From positions 1 to 27,323 of the forward strand of contig JAWOEL010000137.1 of assembly GCA_046482735.1 (NCBI GenBank): 27,323 nucleotides of DNA. Reading direction: 5' to 3'. The position numbers were made by a program, and so were the translations under genes. The DNA is from JAQICB01 sp046482735. Lineage in GTDB: Bacteria > Bacteroidota > Bacteroidia > Bacteroidales > UBA1715. Positions 7,312 to 16,366 of this stretch are shown here, in pieces. Under the pieces are notes generated by a model that did no database searches, was not told the origin of the DNA, and worked only from the letters and a program-made list of their open reading frames with translations. The first letter of the stretch is position 1; the number at the start of each line of letters is the position of its first letter.

Positions 7312-8193
7312 ATGAACATACGATTCAGTATATTATTTTTTATCATTATAGTTATAACCGGCTGTAATTATAAAGAACAAAAACACCCCGACTATACATA
7401 CAACGAAAATGGATATTACTACAAATTACTCTCATTTAACAAAAATGCACAAAAAATACAAAGCACCAATTATGTAGAAGCTGATATTTATTTCTTTGAT
7501 AATGAAGACCGCGATTCTATCCTGGCATCAGAATCTTTTAACATACACATAGATCCAAAAAACAATGCATGTTTATCGGACTTGTTACTGCACGCTCAAG
7601 ATGGCGACAGCATATCATTCATATCACAAAATTCTGCCTGTATACGCTCGGTTTTAATTCCCGAATTTGCAGAAATGCTCAAAAAACAAGAAAACCTCCA
7701 TTTTACCATAACCATTCAATCTGTATTGACCCAAAAGGAGTACACAAAAAAACAAATACAATATAAACTCTGGATTGAAAACAAACAAGAGTTTGAACGC
7801 AACTCTATTACAGACTTTATACAAAATCATCACTTTTCCTTTACCGATACAAATGGTATTTATAAACATACGATTCATAAAGGCTCAGAAAAAAAACCAC
7901 ACAAAAATGATATAATAACCATAAGCTATCAAGGCAGCCTGCTCAATGGTAATATTATTAATCATTTCACTATGATGGAATATGTATTTGGCACCGAATG
8001 GCAAGTAGTAGAAGGCATAGACCGAGCACTGCAAACCATGAAAGAAGGCGAACGTGCACTTATAGTTGTACCAAGTAAATATGCCTGGGGCAAAAAAGGA
8101 TCTACCAATAATCTTATTCAACCATTCACCCCCATAGTATTTGATTTAGAATTGGTTTCTATTGAAAAAGAAGAAGATATAAAAAAAGAATAA
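7312..8193 (+). CDS. FKBP-type peptidyl-prolyl isomerase lipoprotein
   Basis: 293 residues. The signal peptide ends in VITGC, giving a lipidated Cys18, so the protein should be exported and membrane anchored. The C-terminal part (about 190-287) is an FKBP fold: DIITISYQGSLLNG, then EWQVVEGIDRALQTMKEGERALIVVPSKYAWG and PIVFDLELVSI. The usual active-site Tyr of the AYG motif is Trp here (AWGKKG) and the FDSS region is changed, so isomerase activity may be reduced. Residues about 55-145 (VEADIYFF...DGDSISFIS...LHFTITIQSVLTQKEY) show the same strand pattern and may be a second, degenerate FKBP unit. It is probably an envelope folding factor. It is first in an apparent operon with the NrnA-like gene and tcdA. 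Confidence 0.85.
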   Translation: MNIRFSILFFIIIVITGCNYKEQKHPDYTYNENGYYYKLLSFNKNAQKIQSTNYVEADIYFFDNEDRDSILASESFNIHIDPKNNACLSDLLLHAQDGDSISFISQNSACIRSVLIPEFAEMLKKQENLHFTITIQSVLTQKEYTKKQIQYKLWIENKQEFERNSITDFIQNHHFSFTDTNGIYKHTIHKGSEKKPHKNDIITISYQGSLLNGNIINHFTMMEYVFGTEWQVVEGIDRALQTMKEGERALIVVPSKYAWGKKGSTNNLIQPFTPIVFDLELVSIEKEEDIKKE

Positions 8194-8274
8194 TGCATTT
8201 TTTAAAAGTATTTTATATGTTTGCATTCACTTTTAATACTCATACAAACAGAGCTATAAAATTAAAATTAATAT

Positions 8275-9300
8275 ATGAAATTACAGACGGCTGATATAGA
8301 GGGAATAAAAAACATTATAGAACAGAAAAAAACATTTGCAATAACCACACACACAAATCCGGATGGTGACGCAGTTGGTTCTACTCTAGCTTTAGCACAT
8401 ATTTTACAACAACTCGGTAAAGATGTTCAGATAATAATGCCGAATGATTGTCCTGCATTTCTAAAATGGCTCAAAGGGTATGATTCTATCATGCTATTTG
8501 ATAAACAAAAAAAACAAGCAGCAGAATTTTTACGCAAAGCTGATGTTATTTTTTGCCTGGACTACAACAACCCAAGCCGTTTGGATGCTATGGGAGATTT
8601 AATTATTTCAAGCAAAAAACCACTTATACTTATTGATCACCACCCCGAACCGATATGTAATGCAACTTATATGATATCGGAAACTAAAGCTTGTTCAACA
8701 GCCGAACTAGTGTATCGTTGTATATATGCTATGAAATACGAACACCTCATAACACACGATATAGCAAATGCTCTTTATACCGGAATAATAACAGACACAG
8801 GTGGTTTAATTCACAATTCAAGCAATCCGGAATTGTACAAAATTGTTGCAGAATTAATGCAAAAAGGTATTGACAAAAATTTTATACACGATCAAATATT
8901 TAATGTATATTCATACGAACGTATGAAGTTAATGGGATTAGTTTTAAAAGACAATTTTGAATTTTTTCCTGAATACAACGCAGCATACATGTTTATATCT
9001 ATCCAAAATCAAAAAGACCATAATTTCCAATTAGGTGATTCTGAGGGATTAGTTAATCTCCCATTAGCTGTCAAAGACATTAAATTCTGTGCTTTATTTA
9101 CCGAATATAAAAATAACATGATAAAAATTTCTTTCCGATCAAAAAGAGATTTTCCGGCAAATCAGTTTTCGGCAGATTTTTTTAACGGCGGCGGACATCG
9201 CAATGCTGCGGGTGGACGCATAGACACAAGTTTGGACAATGCTATAGCTCTATTTAAAAAAGGTCTCTCAACCTATAAAACACAACTCAACAAATCATAA
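8275..9300 (+). CDS. DHH family phosphoesterase, NrnA-like (oligoribonuclease / pAp phosphatase)
   Basis: 341 residues, the usual length for the NrnA type. Metal-binding motifs are in order: HTNPDGDAVGS (His26, Asp30, Asp32), CLDYNN with Asp96, and the DHH signature DHHPEP (121-126). ITDTGG near residues 165-170 is the next conserved Asp motif. The C-terminal DHHA1 substrate-binding domain ends with GGGHRNAAGG (about 305-314). By family knowledge it removes 5' nucleotides from very short RNAs (nanoRNAs) and dephosphorylates 3'-phosphoadenosine 5'-phosphate in the cytoplasm. It lies 81 bases after the FKBP gene and 19 bases before tcdA, consistent with one transcript. Confidence 0.93.
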   Translation: MKLQTADIEGIKNIIEQKKTFAITTHTNPDGDAVGSTLALAHILQQLGKDVQIIMPNDCPAFLKWLKGYDSIMLFDKQKKQAAEFLRKADVIFCLDYNNPSRLDAMGDLIISSKKPLILIDHHPEPICNATYMISETKACSTAELVYRCIYAMKYEHLITHDIANALYTGIITDTGGLIHNSSNPELYKIVAELMQKGIDKNFIHDQIFNVYSYERMKLMGLVLKDNFEFFPEYNAAYMFISIQNQKDHNFQLGDSEGLVNLPLAVKDIKFCALFTEYKNNMIKISFRSKRDFPANQFSADFFNGGGHRNAAGGRIDTSLDNAIALFKKGLSTYKTQLNKS

Positions 9301-9319
9301 TTGTTTTGCTCAACACATA

Positions 9320-10048
9320 ATGAATGCTGATTTTTTCTATAGAACTGAAATTTTACTTGGAAAAACATGCCTGAATCTCATACAATCTCAAAAAGTTATT
9401 ATTTTTGGTGTTGGTGGTGTTGGTAGTTGGTGTGCCGAAAGTCTGGTTCGTTCGGGAGTTCGAGACATTACTTTAGTCGATTTCGATACAATATGTTCTA
9501 CAAATATTAACCGACAAGCACACGCAACCTCATCTACTATAGGAAAACACAAAACGGAAATTATGAAACAGAGACTCATTGACATTAACCCTCACGTTTC
9601 TGTTTCTGTTATCTCACGCACATACACTGCAAAAACATCCCACAGCTTTAATTTAAATACATACACAGTCATTGTTGACGCAATAGACTCTTTTTACGAT
9701 AAAATGCATTTAATACAGCAGGCAACACAAACGCAAGCTTTTTTTATATCGTCTATGGGTGCTGCAAGAAAATGCGATCCACAACATATACAATTCGGCA
9801 ATTTTTGGGATATTCAATACTGTTTGTTAGCCCGAAAATTACGAAAAAAACTGCGTAAAGAACAACCACTTCCCCGCTCTTTTCCATGTGTATACAGCAC
9901 CGAACAAAACAAAACTGGACAAGCACTTGTTCATGAATCTGATACAACTAAACGAGTAAATGGCTCTATTGCTCACATTACAGCACTCTTTGGTTTTTAT
10001 ATTGCCGGAGAAATTATTCAACACATAAAGTCGCAAATTGAGGAATAA
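9320..10048 (+). CDS. tcdA: tRNA threonylcarbamoyladenosine dehydratase TcdA (ThiF/E1-like)
   Basis: 242 residues, a ThiF/MoeB/E1-like fold. The ATP-binding loop is FGVGGVGSWCAESLVRSG (29-46), the ribose-binding Asp is in LVDFD (about 52-56), and STNINRQ (60-66) is the classical adenylation motif. DAIDSFYDK follows. SSMGAARKCDP takes the place of the usual SMGAGNKxDP, and PCVYSTE the place of the VVFSTE motif. There is no zinc-binding CxxC pair, as in TcdA/CsdL and unlike MoeB. It catalyses ATP-dependent dehydration of t6A37 to cyclic t6A in tRNAs that read ANN codons. It is the last gene of the plus operon. Confidence 0.9.
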   Translation: MNADFFYRTEILLGKTCLNLIQSQKVIIFGVGGVGSWCAESLVRSGVRDITLVDFDTICSTNINRQAHATSSTIGKHKTEIMKQRLIDINPHVSVSVISRTYTAKTSHSFNLNTYTVIVDAIDSFYDKMHLIQQATQTQAFFISSMGAARKCDPQHIQFGNFWDIQYCLLARKLRKKLRKEQPLPRSFPCVYSTEQNKTGQALVHESDTTKRVNGSIAHITALFGFYIAGEIIQHIKSQIEE

Positions 10049-10091
10049 CATAAAAACTGAAAAGTAGATACTTATCGATTACTACAACTAA

Positions 10092-10111
10092 ATACGTTTG
10101 GATTAACGTAT
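10092..10111. terminator. Weak stem-loop between convergent tcdA and the PorE-like gene
   Basis: ATACGTT-TGGATT-AACGTAT forms a 7-base-pair stem with a 6-base loop between two convergent genes. There is no clear T-tract on either side, so intrinsic termination is uncertain. Confidence 0.25.
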
Positions 10112-10184
10112 ATACAAAATGCTATATCCGGTTCAAAACTGTATGCACCCCAGAATTAGACATAATTTTCACAAAGAAGTATAT

Positions 10185-12086
10185 CTATTTTTGTATAATT
10201 ACCAGTTCTGTGCGTCTGTTTTGAGCTCTGTTCTCTTTAGTTGTATTATCTACAATAGGTTTGGTATCGGCATAACCCTTATACGCTAACCGATGTTCAG
10301 ATACACCGTGCTTAATCAAATAATTATACACCGCCTGGGCACGTTCAGTAGAAAGTTCTTTATTTCGTGCATCTGTCCCTGTATTATCGGTATGTCCGCC
10401 AACTTCAAAAGATATAGATGTATTTTCTTTCATAAACCGCACAATCATATCCAATTCTATTTTAGATTCCGGTTTTAACCTATCAGAATCAACATCAAAG
10501 AACACATTTTTCAAAACCACCTTACTCCCCAAAGCCAATGGTTGAAGAGATACATCCAAAGACGAATCTACACTTTCTAACGATACATTTTCCGAATAAA
10601 ACAAATAGCCCTTATGCCACACGCGCAACATATATTCATCATTCTCCACAAAAGGTACAATAAAATTCCCGTTATGATACATAGCTTTACTTATATAAAA
10701 CTCCTCTCCCGATTCTAAATCATACAATTCTATACGTGCAGCCAAATTGTTATCTGTTTTTTTGTCAGACACACGACCTTTTATATAGGTCACTTTATTA
10801 GGTCTGATTTGTTGTGGTGCATCGAACATATAAATATCCTGCCCCCCTATAGAAGAATATCTGTCAGACGAAAAATACGCTTTTTCTCCCGATGCATTCA
10901 CTATTACACGAAATTCATCGGTATGTGTATTAATAGGATATCCTAAATTTTGTGGTTTGGTCCATTGGGTAGAAGATTTCAAACTTGACTTATACAAATC
11001 TGACTTACCCACCCCGGGATGACCATCAGATGCAAAATACAAGGTAACACCATCTGCATGAATAAATGGTGATTCATCATTATCCGGCGTATTAATTGGT
11101 TCTTTCAAATTTTCGGGAACAGACCAATCACCGTTTTCCAACTGGGTACTTACCCATATATCTTTTTTCCCTATACCGCCAGGACGATTAGACACGAAAT
11201 ATAAAGTTCGGCCATCAGCCGACAAACTGGGTTGCGATTCCCAATATTTAGTATTTATGGGTTTACCTATATTTTGTGGAGAAGACCATTTTTTACCATC
11301 ATACTCAGTAATATAGATATCGCACGAACCAAATCCACCTTGCATATTGCAAGCCGTAAAAATCATTCGTCTCCCATCCGCAGAAATAGATTGTGCACCC
11401 TGATTTGCCGAAGTATTAATAGTAGACGAAAACGGACGGCGTTTGTGCCAGTTACCATTTTTTTTGATACTATAAAATAAATCCTCTTGCTTAACATGAG
11501 AGCGAGATCCGGGAATAAGTGACGTGAAAATCAATAATTCATCATCCACAGTTATAGTAGGATGATAATCATCATATTCAGTATTTATGTTCTCACCTAA
11601 ATTTTGCGGATCAAACGAAACCGGACGTTCCATATATCTAAGAGCAACAGTACACCTATTATATAACTCACGTACTTTCTCCCGCTCAGAATCCGACAAT
11701 GTATTACCTTGCGACAGAAGATATTTAAGATTCGTTCGGGCATCTCTCATTTTGCCTTGCTCTACCAATTCATACGCTAATTTATAATATGACCATATAT
11801 GCTCATCACCACACAACTCAACACAATTTTCTAAAATCTCAATAGCTTTTTCATCTCTGTCTGTTTCAACATATACACCAGCCAATAAATAATAAGCCTC
11901 TACAAAAAATTCATCTTTTTTTATTGCTTTAAGCAATAACTTTTCAGACTCATCAAAATATCCGTATTGAAATTGGGATATTGCATCCTCATACCAGGAT
12001 ATTGCCCTTTTATGTGAACTTGCATATTCCTGTGAATACAGAAACATACCTATACACATTAATAATCCGGTAACCACTAATCTCAT
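10185..12086 (-). CDS. TPR / PD40 beta-propeller / CRD / OmpA protein, PorE-like type IX secretion component
   Basis: 633 residues. Residues 1-19 are a signal peptide (hydrophobic, ending FLYSQ). A TPR region follows (about 25-155, with FDESEKLLLKAIKKDEFFVEAYYLLAGVY). Then five or so WD40/PD40 blades (about 160-420), recognised by repeats such as RRMIFTACN, RTLYFVSNRPGG, VTLYFASDGHPG and KAYFSSDRY. A carboxypeptidase-regulatory-like beta-sandwich is at about 425-515 (YIKGRVSDKKTDNNL). The OmpA peptidoglycan-binding domain is at about 525-633, with FFDVDSDRLKPES, GGHTDNTG and NRRTELVI. This order matches PorE of the type IX secretion system, which tethers the machine to peptidoglycan. I see no clear lipobox, whereas PorE is reported as a lipoprotein, so a PorE paralogue is possible. 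It lies 12 bases after queE. Confidence 0.85.
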   Translation of the reverse strand: MRLVVTGLLMCIGMFLYSQEYASSHKRAISWYEDAISQFQYGYFDESEKLLLKAIKKDEFFVEAYYLLAGVYVETDRDEKAIEILENCVELCGDEHIWSYYKLAYELVEQGKMRDARTNLKYLLSQGNTLSDSEREKVRELYNRCTVALRYMERPVSFDPQNLGENINTEYDDYHPTITVDDELLIFTSLIPGSRSHVKQEDLFYSIKKNGNWHKRRPFSSTINTSANQGAQSISADGRRMIFTACNMQGGFGSCDIYITEYDGKKWSSPQNIGKPINTKYWESQPSLSADGRTLYFVSNRPGGIGKKDIWVSTQLENGDWSVPENLKEPINTPDNDESPFIHADGVTLYFASDGHPGVGKSDLYKSSLKSSTQWTKPQNLGYPINTHTDEFRVIVNASGEKAYFSSDRYSSIGGQDIYMFDAPQQIRPNKVTYIKGRVSDKKTDNNLAARIELYDLESGEEFYISKAMYHNGNFIVPFVENDEYMLRVWHKGYLFYSENVSLESVDSSLDVSLQPLALGSKVVLKNVFFDVDSDRLKPESKIELDMIVRFMKENTSISFEVGGHTDNTGTDARNKELSTERAQAVYNYLIKHGVSEHRLAYKGYADTKPIVDNTTKENRAQNRRTELVIIQK

Positions 12087-12098
12087 ATAATATATTTT

Positions 12099-12719
12099 TT
12101 AAGGTATATCTAAATATTTATGTGTTTGTATGGAAATATTCCATTCAGGATTCAATTTACAATAATTTATTATATCCGGCAAAATCTTTTCCAGAGAATT
12201 CCATTCCGGTTGCAAATAAAGTTTACAGTCTCTCCGTACTTTTTGTTTAGATTCTTCTGCCCATTGTATTCGTTCGGGAGTATCAATTATGATTTTCAAT
12301 TCATCTGCGTATTGGTAAAAGTCATCGCGGGGTGGATGATGAGGCTTAGGTGATAAACACACCCAATCCCACTTTCCGGAAAGTTCATATGTACCATTAG
12401 TCTCTAGAAATAACTTAATCCCATACCCGTGTAAATGCTCACATAAAGTATCAAGATTATTCATTAACGGTTCTCCACCCGTAAGAACCACACTTTTTGC
12501 TGGATGAAGCAAAACCTCATCTGCAATTTCAGGTATTGTTTTTTGAGGATGTTTATCCGGATTCCAGGATTCTTTCACATCACACCATCCACACAAAACG
12601 TTGCACCCACCTAATCGAATAAAATAAGCAGGTTTTCCCGTATGAAAGCCCTCTCCTTGAATACTATAAAACATTTCTACTATTGGAAGTGTTTGAAAAG
12701 AACCTATATTTTGACTCAT
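12099..12719 (-). CDS. queE: 7-carboxy-7-deazaguanine synthase QueE
   Basis: 206 residues, typical for QueE. The N-terminal VEMFYSIQGEGFHTGKP is characteristic. The radical SAM cluster motif is C39-x3-C43-x2-C46 (GCNVLCGWCD), the S-adenosylmethionine-binding LTGGEP follows (about 80-85), and the chain ends in SIQTHKYLDIP. The enzyme converts 6-carboxy-tetrahydropterin to 7-carboxy-7-deazaguanine, the ring-contraction step on the way to queuosine in tRNA. No other queuosine gene is in view. It appears to be first in an operon with the PorE-like gene, and the pairing has no obvious functional logic. Confidence 0.95.
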   Translation of the reverse strand: MSQNIGSFQTLPIVEMFYSIQGEGFHTGKPAYFIRLGGCNVLCGWCDVKESWNPDKHPQKTIPEIADEVLLHPAKSVVLTGGEPLMNNLDTLCEHLHGYGIKLFLETNGTYELSGKWDWVCLSPKPHHPPRDDFYQYADELKIIIDTPERIQWAEESKQKVRRDCKLYLQPEWNSLEKILPDIINYCKLNPEWNISIQTHKYLDIP

Positions 12720-12803
12720 TTAAATATGTTTTTAACTGTTATATAAAAACTCCGTTTGTGTCTCAACACATACTGAATAATACACAAACGAGATTTTATT
12801 TCA

Positions 12804-12811
12804 CAAAAATA
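12804..12811 (-). promoter_or_regulatory. Possible promoter -7 element of queE
   Basis: The minus strand reads TATTTTTG, matching TAnnTTTG, 85 bases upstream of the queE ATG at 12719. No TTG -33 element is seen, and T-rich DNA makes a chance match plausible. Confidence 0.3.
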
Positions 12812-12868
12812 TCTTTTTTATTCGTAAACTTTGGTAAACTTGTCAGATTTTATGATTTTCGCCGTCAT

Positions 12869-14581
12869 ATGATTATAAAGACCATGACACATACAATATA
12901 TATACTCAGCATTTGCATATGTGCACTCAATATATCTGTTTTCTCGCAAGAAAAGAGAGATCCTGATTTTTTAATTCCGGTTAACATTCCGGTATTATTA
13001 TCAGCAAATTTCGGAGAATTACGCCCAAATCACTTTCATACCGGAATAGACATTAAAACACAAAAAATAACCGGTAAATCTGTTATTGCTATAGACAACG
13101 GATATGTCTCCCGTATTTCAATAAGTCCATACGGATACGGACGTGCTGTATATATTACTCACCCATCAGGACATATTTCTGTATACGGACACCTCACATC
13201 ATTTTCTCCAAAAATAGATGCATACCTTACAAGATATCAATATAAAGAAAAAACACATTCGGCAAATATTTTTATTCCCACACATGCCATACCTGTTTCA
13301 CGAGGCGAAGAGATTGGAAAATCGGGAAACAGCGGCAGTTCCGGAGGTCCACATGTTCACTTCGAAATTCGTGACTCTGCAAACAAAGCTATTAATCCAT
13401 TACTTTTTTATCCACAAATTGATGATTATGCATTTCCGCGCATTCAATCATTCTACTTATACAATCTCGATTCCAACCTGATTCAACATAAAACAAAACG
13501 ATACAGAGCAATACAAAAATCTCCCGGCAATTACACCATTCCCGGTCCTATTTCTACGCAAGGACTTATCGGCTTTGGTATACGCGGAAACGACAAAATA
13601 CACAATGTTCATCACATTTTTGGCTACCACACAGTATCTCTCACCTGCAACGATTCGTTACTCTATAAACGAAAAACAGATACTATTTCATTTCATGAAA
13701 GCAGAGATATAAATAGCTTGTTAGACTACAAAGCATTCGCGTTTCACCGAAGATACATAGAAAAATTATACGTAGAACCAAATAATGAATTATCAATATA
13801 TTCAGCTCGTAATAACGGGCTACTTGTTGAGCAATCAAAAAACTATCATTGCACGGTAAAAGTTCAGGACTATCATAAAAACACTGCACAATTAGACTTT
13901 ACTATACTTTGCGACACAAACAGCTATGCACTAAAAATTCAGGACACCATATATTCTTATGCACACGATTTTTCCTTTAAGAAAGAAGGTTTCTCATTTC
14001 GTTCCGATTCCGCATCATTTTACAAAGACTTCCTCTTTGATGTTGCAATAGACAGTACACATACAGAAACAGAATTTTCTCCACGATACACAATTTCATC
14101 CAGCGAATTCACACTCAAAAAAGAAGCACATATCTCTATTCAATCTACAATCCCCGACAGTCTTCGCACATATGGTATCATACGTTACGTAAGTCAACGA
14201 AACCGGCGACGCACTCTTCAAACAGCAATAACCCCAGACGGTAAAGCACACACTCACACACAAAAAATTGGCACATATTCTGTTGTTATAGACACTGTTT
14301 CCCCGATTATTAACAGAGTTAACTTCAAAGACGGAAGTAATATCCAAAACAAAAAACATATTTCTTTCCGAATGTATGATAATTTATCGGGAATTGCAGA
14401 ATACGCTGCTTATATTGATTCTAAATGGTGTGTACTCTATTTTGATGCAAAATATGCATACGTAACTCTCGATTTAGCAAAAGCACCTATATCCGAATCA
14501 AACACAGAACACTCACTCGTTTTATTTGCAAAAGATGCTGTCGGTAATACAACAAAAAAAGAATATACATTTTATTGGTAA
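12869..14581 (+). CDS. Secreted M23 (LytM-type) peptidase
   Basis: 570 residues from ATG at 12869 (a second ATG at 12884 is equally possible). The ORF runs open back to 12683, but that stretch overlaps divergent queE and would bury the signal peptide, so I reject it. Residues 1-27 are a signal peptide (YILSICICALNISVFSQ). The peptidase domain carries the metal and catalytic residues His57 and Asp61 (HTGID), His108 in YGHL and the HVH pair at 162-164 (PHVHFEIR), with GEEIGKSGNSGSSGGP before it, so it should be active. About 390 residues of beta-rich sequence follow, ending in an Ig-like segment (YDNLSGIAEYAAYIDSKW...FAKDAVGNTTKKEYTFYW). It probably cleaves peptidoglycan cross-links in the periplasm. 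Confidence 0.9.
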   Translation: MIIKTMTHTIYILSICICALNISVFSQEKRDPDFLIPVNIPVLLSANFGELRPNHFHTGIDIKTQKITGKSVIAIDNGYVSRISISPYGYGRAVYITHPSGHISVYGHLTSFSPKIDAYLTRYQYKEKTHSANIFIPTHAIPVSRGEEIGKSGNSGSSGGPHVHFEIRDSANKAINPLLFYPQIDDYAFPRIQSFYLYNLDSNLIQHKTKRYRAIQKSPGNYTIPGPISTQGLIGFGIRGNDKIHNVHHIFGYHTVSLTCNDSLLYKRKTDTISFHESRDINSLLDYKAFAFHRRYIEKLYVEPNNELSIYSARNNGLLVEQSKNYHCTVKVQDYHKNTAQLDFTILCDTNSYALKIQDTIYSYAHDFSFKKEGFSFRSDSASFYKDFLFDVAIDSTHTETEFSPRYTISSSEFTLKKEAHISIQSTIPDSLRTYGIIRYVSQRNRRRTLQTAITPDGKAHTHTQKIGTYSVVIDTVSPIINRVNFKDGSNIQNKKHISFRMYDNLSGIAEYAAYIDSKWCVLYFDAKYAYVTLDLAKAPISESNTEHSLVLFAKDAVGNTTKKEYTFYW

Positions 14582-14626
14582 CATACGACAGTTCAAGCAC
14601 AACGTATAATTCGCAATTAATCATAA

Positions 14627-14667
14627 AAAAACCCCGAAATAGCTTTCACTAATTTCAGGGTTTTAAA
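14627..14667. terminator. Bidirectional terminator between the M23 peptidase and oxoamine synthase genes
   Basis: AAAACCCCGAAAT (14628-14640) pairs with ATTTCAGGGTTTT (14652-14664) with one mismatch and an 11-base loop. Both sides end in A/T runs, so it can stop transcription from both convergent genes. Confidence 0.8.
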
Positions 14668-14723
14668 AAAATATCAGTTTTATGTATAAATACTTTACCA
14701 GTTATAAATCAAACATTGCTTAA

Positions 14724-15977
14724 TTAAATATTTAAGTGAATTTTATCTGAAGCATACTGACCAGTATCTAACTTATTCTTAATAGCTTTAAAGCAATCTA
14801 TAGTATATTTCACATCTTCTAAAGTATGATCAGCCGTAGGAATAATGCGAAGCATAATCGTACCTTTTGGAACTACCGGATAAATTACAATAGAACAAAA
14901 CAAAGCATAATTTTCACGTAAATCTAAAGTCAGATTTGCTGCCATTTCAGTTGTTCCTTCCAAAAACACCGGTGTTACCGGAGATTGCGTATTACCAATA
15001 TTAAAACCAGCATCAGTAAAACCTTTTTGAAGATTATGCACCACATTCCACAACTGCTTGCGCACTTCGGGACGCGTTTGCAATATATCCAAACGCTTCA
15101 ATGCACCATACACAAAAGGCATTGGTAACGATTTTGCAAATATTTGCGACCGCAAGGTATACATTAAATAATCTATTATCTCCTCAGGTCCTGCAACAAA
15201 TGCACCTATAGAAGCCATCGCTTTAGCGAAAGTACTAAAATAGATATCAATTTTGTCCTGAACACCAAAATGTGTTCCGGTTCCACTACCATCTTCACCC
15301 ATAGTTCCAAAACCATGAGCATCATCAACAAGTAAACGAAAATCGTGTTTTTCTTTTAAGTCAGCAATTTTATCTAATACACCTAAATCACCAGCCATAC
15401 CAAATACACCTTCGGTAATAACTAAAATACCACCATCAGTTTTATCCGTTATTTTTTTGGCAAAGCCCAACATTTTTTCACAACGATCTACATCATTATG
15501 CGGAAACACATAACTTTTTCCACCTTTTGATTTATGCAAAAAGATACCATCCATTATACATGCATGCGACTCAGAATCATATACAATAACATCATTTCGT
15601 GATGCTAAAGAATCAATGATTGAAACCATACCCTGGTATCCGTAATTTAATAAATATGCTGATGGTTTTTTAACAAATGAAGCTAATTTTTGCTCTAACT
15701 CTTCATGCATTTTTGTTTGTCCACTCATCATGCGAGCACCCATAGGATACGCCAACCCCCATTCCTTAGCACCTTCAGCATCAGCTTCTCGCACTTCAGG
15801 CATATTCGCTAATCCGCAATAATTATTTAAACTCCATGTCAATACTTCTTTTCCACGGAACTTCATACGAGGACCTATTTCGCCCTCTAATTTTGGAAAC
15901 GTAAAATAACCATGAGCATCTTTTTGCCACACCCCAAGAGCTCCTCTGTTTTTCGTTACTCTTTCAAAAATATCCAT
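14724..15977 (-). CDS. PLP-dependent alpha-oxoamine synthase (serine palmitoyltransferase / KBL-like)
   Basis: 417 residues. Fold type I PLP enzyme of the family that joins an acyl thioester to an amino acid. The PLP-binding lysine is Lys252 in STFAKAMASIG, the ring-nitrogen Asp and ring His are in VDDAHGFG (Asp219, His221), and the stacking His138 is in SESHAC. GARMMSGQTKMHEELEQ and TEGVFGMAGD are other family landmarks. The N-terminal MDIFERVTKNRGALG is not that of the well-studied Bacteroides/Sphingobacterium serine palmitoyltransferases, so this may be a separate Bacteroidota branch. Possible reactions are serine or cysteate with an acyl thioester (sphingolipid or sulfonolipid synthesis). 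The substrate is not decided by sequence. It is monocistronic, with a promoter match at 16024-16031. Confidence 0.88.
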   Translation of the reverse strand: MDIFERVTKNRGALGVWQKDAHGYFTFPKLEGEIGPRMKFRGKEVLTWSLNNYCGLANMPEVREADAEGAKEWGLAYPMGARMMSGQTKMHEELEQKLASFVKKPSAYLLNYGYQGMVSIIDSLASRNDVIVYDSESHACIMDGIFLHKSKGGKSYVFPHNDVDRCEKMLGFAKKITDKTDGGILVITEGVFGMAGDLGVLDKIADLKEKHDFRLLVDDAHGFGTMGEDGSGTGTHFGVQDKIDIYFSTFAKAMASIGAFVAGPEEIIDYLMYTLRSQIFAKSLPMPFVYGALKRLDILQTRPEVRKQLWNVVHNLQKGFTDAGFNIGNTQSPVTPVFLEGTTEMAANLTLDLRENYALFCSIVIYPVVPKGTIMLRIIPTADHTLEDVKYTIDCFKAIKNKLDTGQYASDKIHLNI

Positions 15978-16023
15978 TTTTTATATCGTTTTTGTTATAC
16001 AAGATTTTATTCAAAATTTGTGG

Positions 16024-16031
16024 CAAATGTA
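16024..16031 (-). promoter_or_regulatory. Promoter -7 element of the oxoamine synthase gene
   Basis: The minus strand reads TACATTTG, an exact TAnnTTTG match, 46 bases upstream of the ATG at 15977. No distinct -33 element was found. Confidence 0.5.
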
Positions 16032-16228
16032 CAATCTTTTTTGTTTTAACGGTGTTTTTACCCTAGATTTTTTAAGTCTTCACCTCTACAACATTGAGTG
16101 CAATACAGACAAAACATTATATATATAAAGCTCTTAACATATATTATACACATGAGTTTTGGTGCAACACGCAACAACTTTCAACACCTGTCACACACAA
16201 AAATATCAGATTAATATCTGTCCATTTT

Positions 16229-16257
16229 TTTGTTACATATCTTTTTTTATATATTTG
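16229..16257 (+). promoter_or_regulatory. Promoter of the type IX cargo gene
   Basis: TTTG at 16229-16232 and TATATTTG at 16250-16257 match the Bacteroidota -33 and -7 elements with a 17-base gap, slightly shorter than the common 19. The ATG is at 16367, giving a leader of about 100 bases. Confidence 0.5.
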
Positions 16258-16366
16258 CATTAATTATTAACCAGAACATATCTATTTAGCCGCAACTAAA
16301 AACATGTTTCAATAATAATTATTTTTCAATACGCTAAATAGCATATGTCGCAACATCTAATAAGCT

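Larger units (their letters stand above)
15978..16366. other. Divergent promoter region, oxoamine synthase / type IX cargo protein
   Basis: 389 bases between divergent genes. It contains one TAnnTTTG element on each strand (16024-16031 minus, 16250-16257 plus). The plus transcript would have a leader of roughly 100 bases. I see no ORF, strong hairpin or repeat in the rest. Confidence 0.65.

Noticed and set aside
12683..12868. N-terminal extension of the M23 peptidase frame
   Set aside because: It overlaps the start of divergent queE and would place 62 extra residues before a clear signal peptide beginning at 12869 or 12884.
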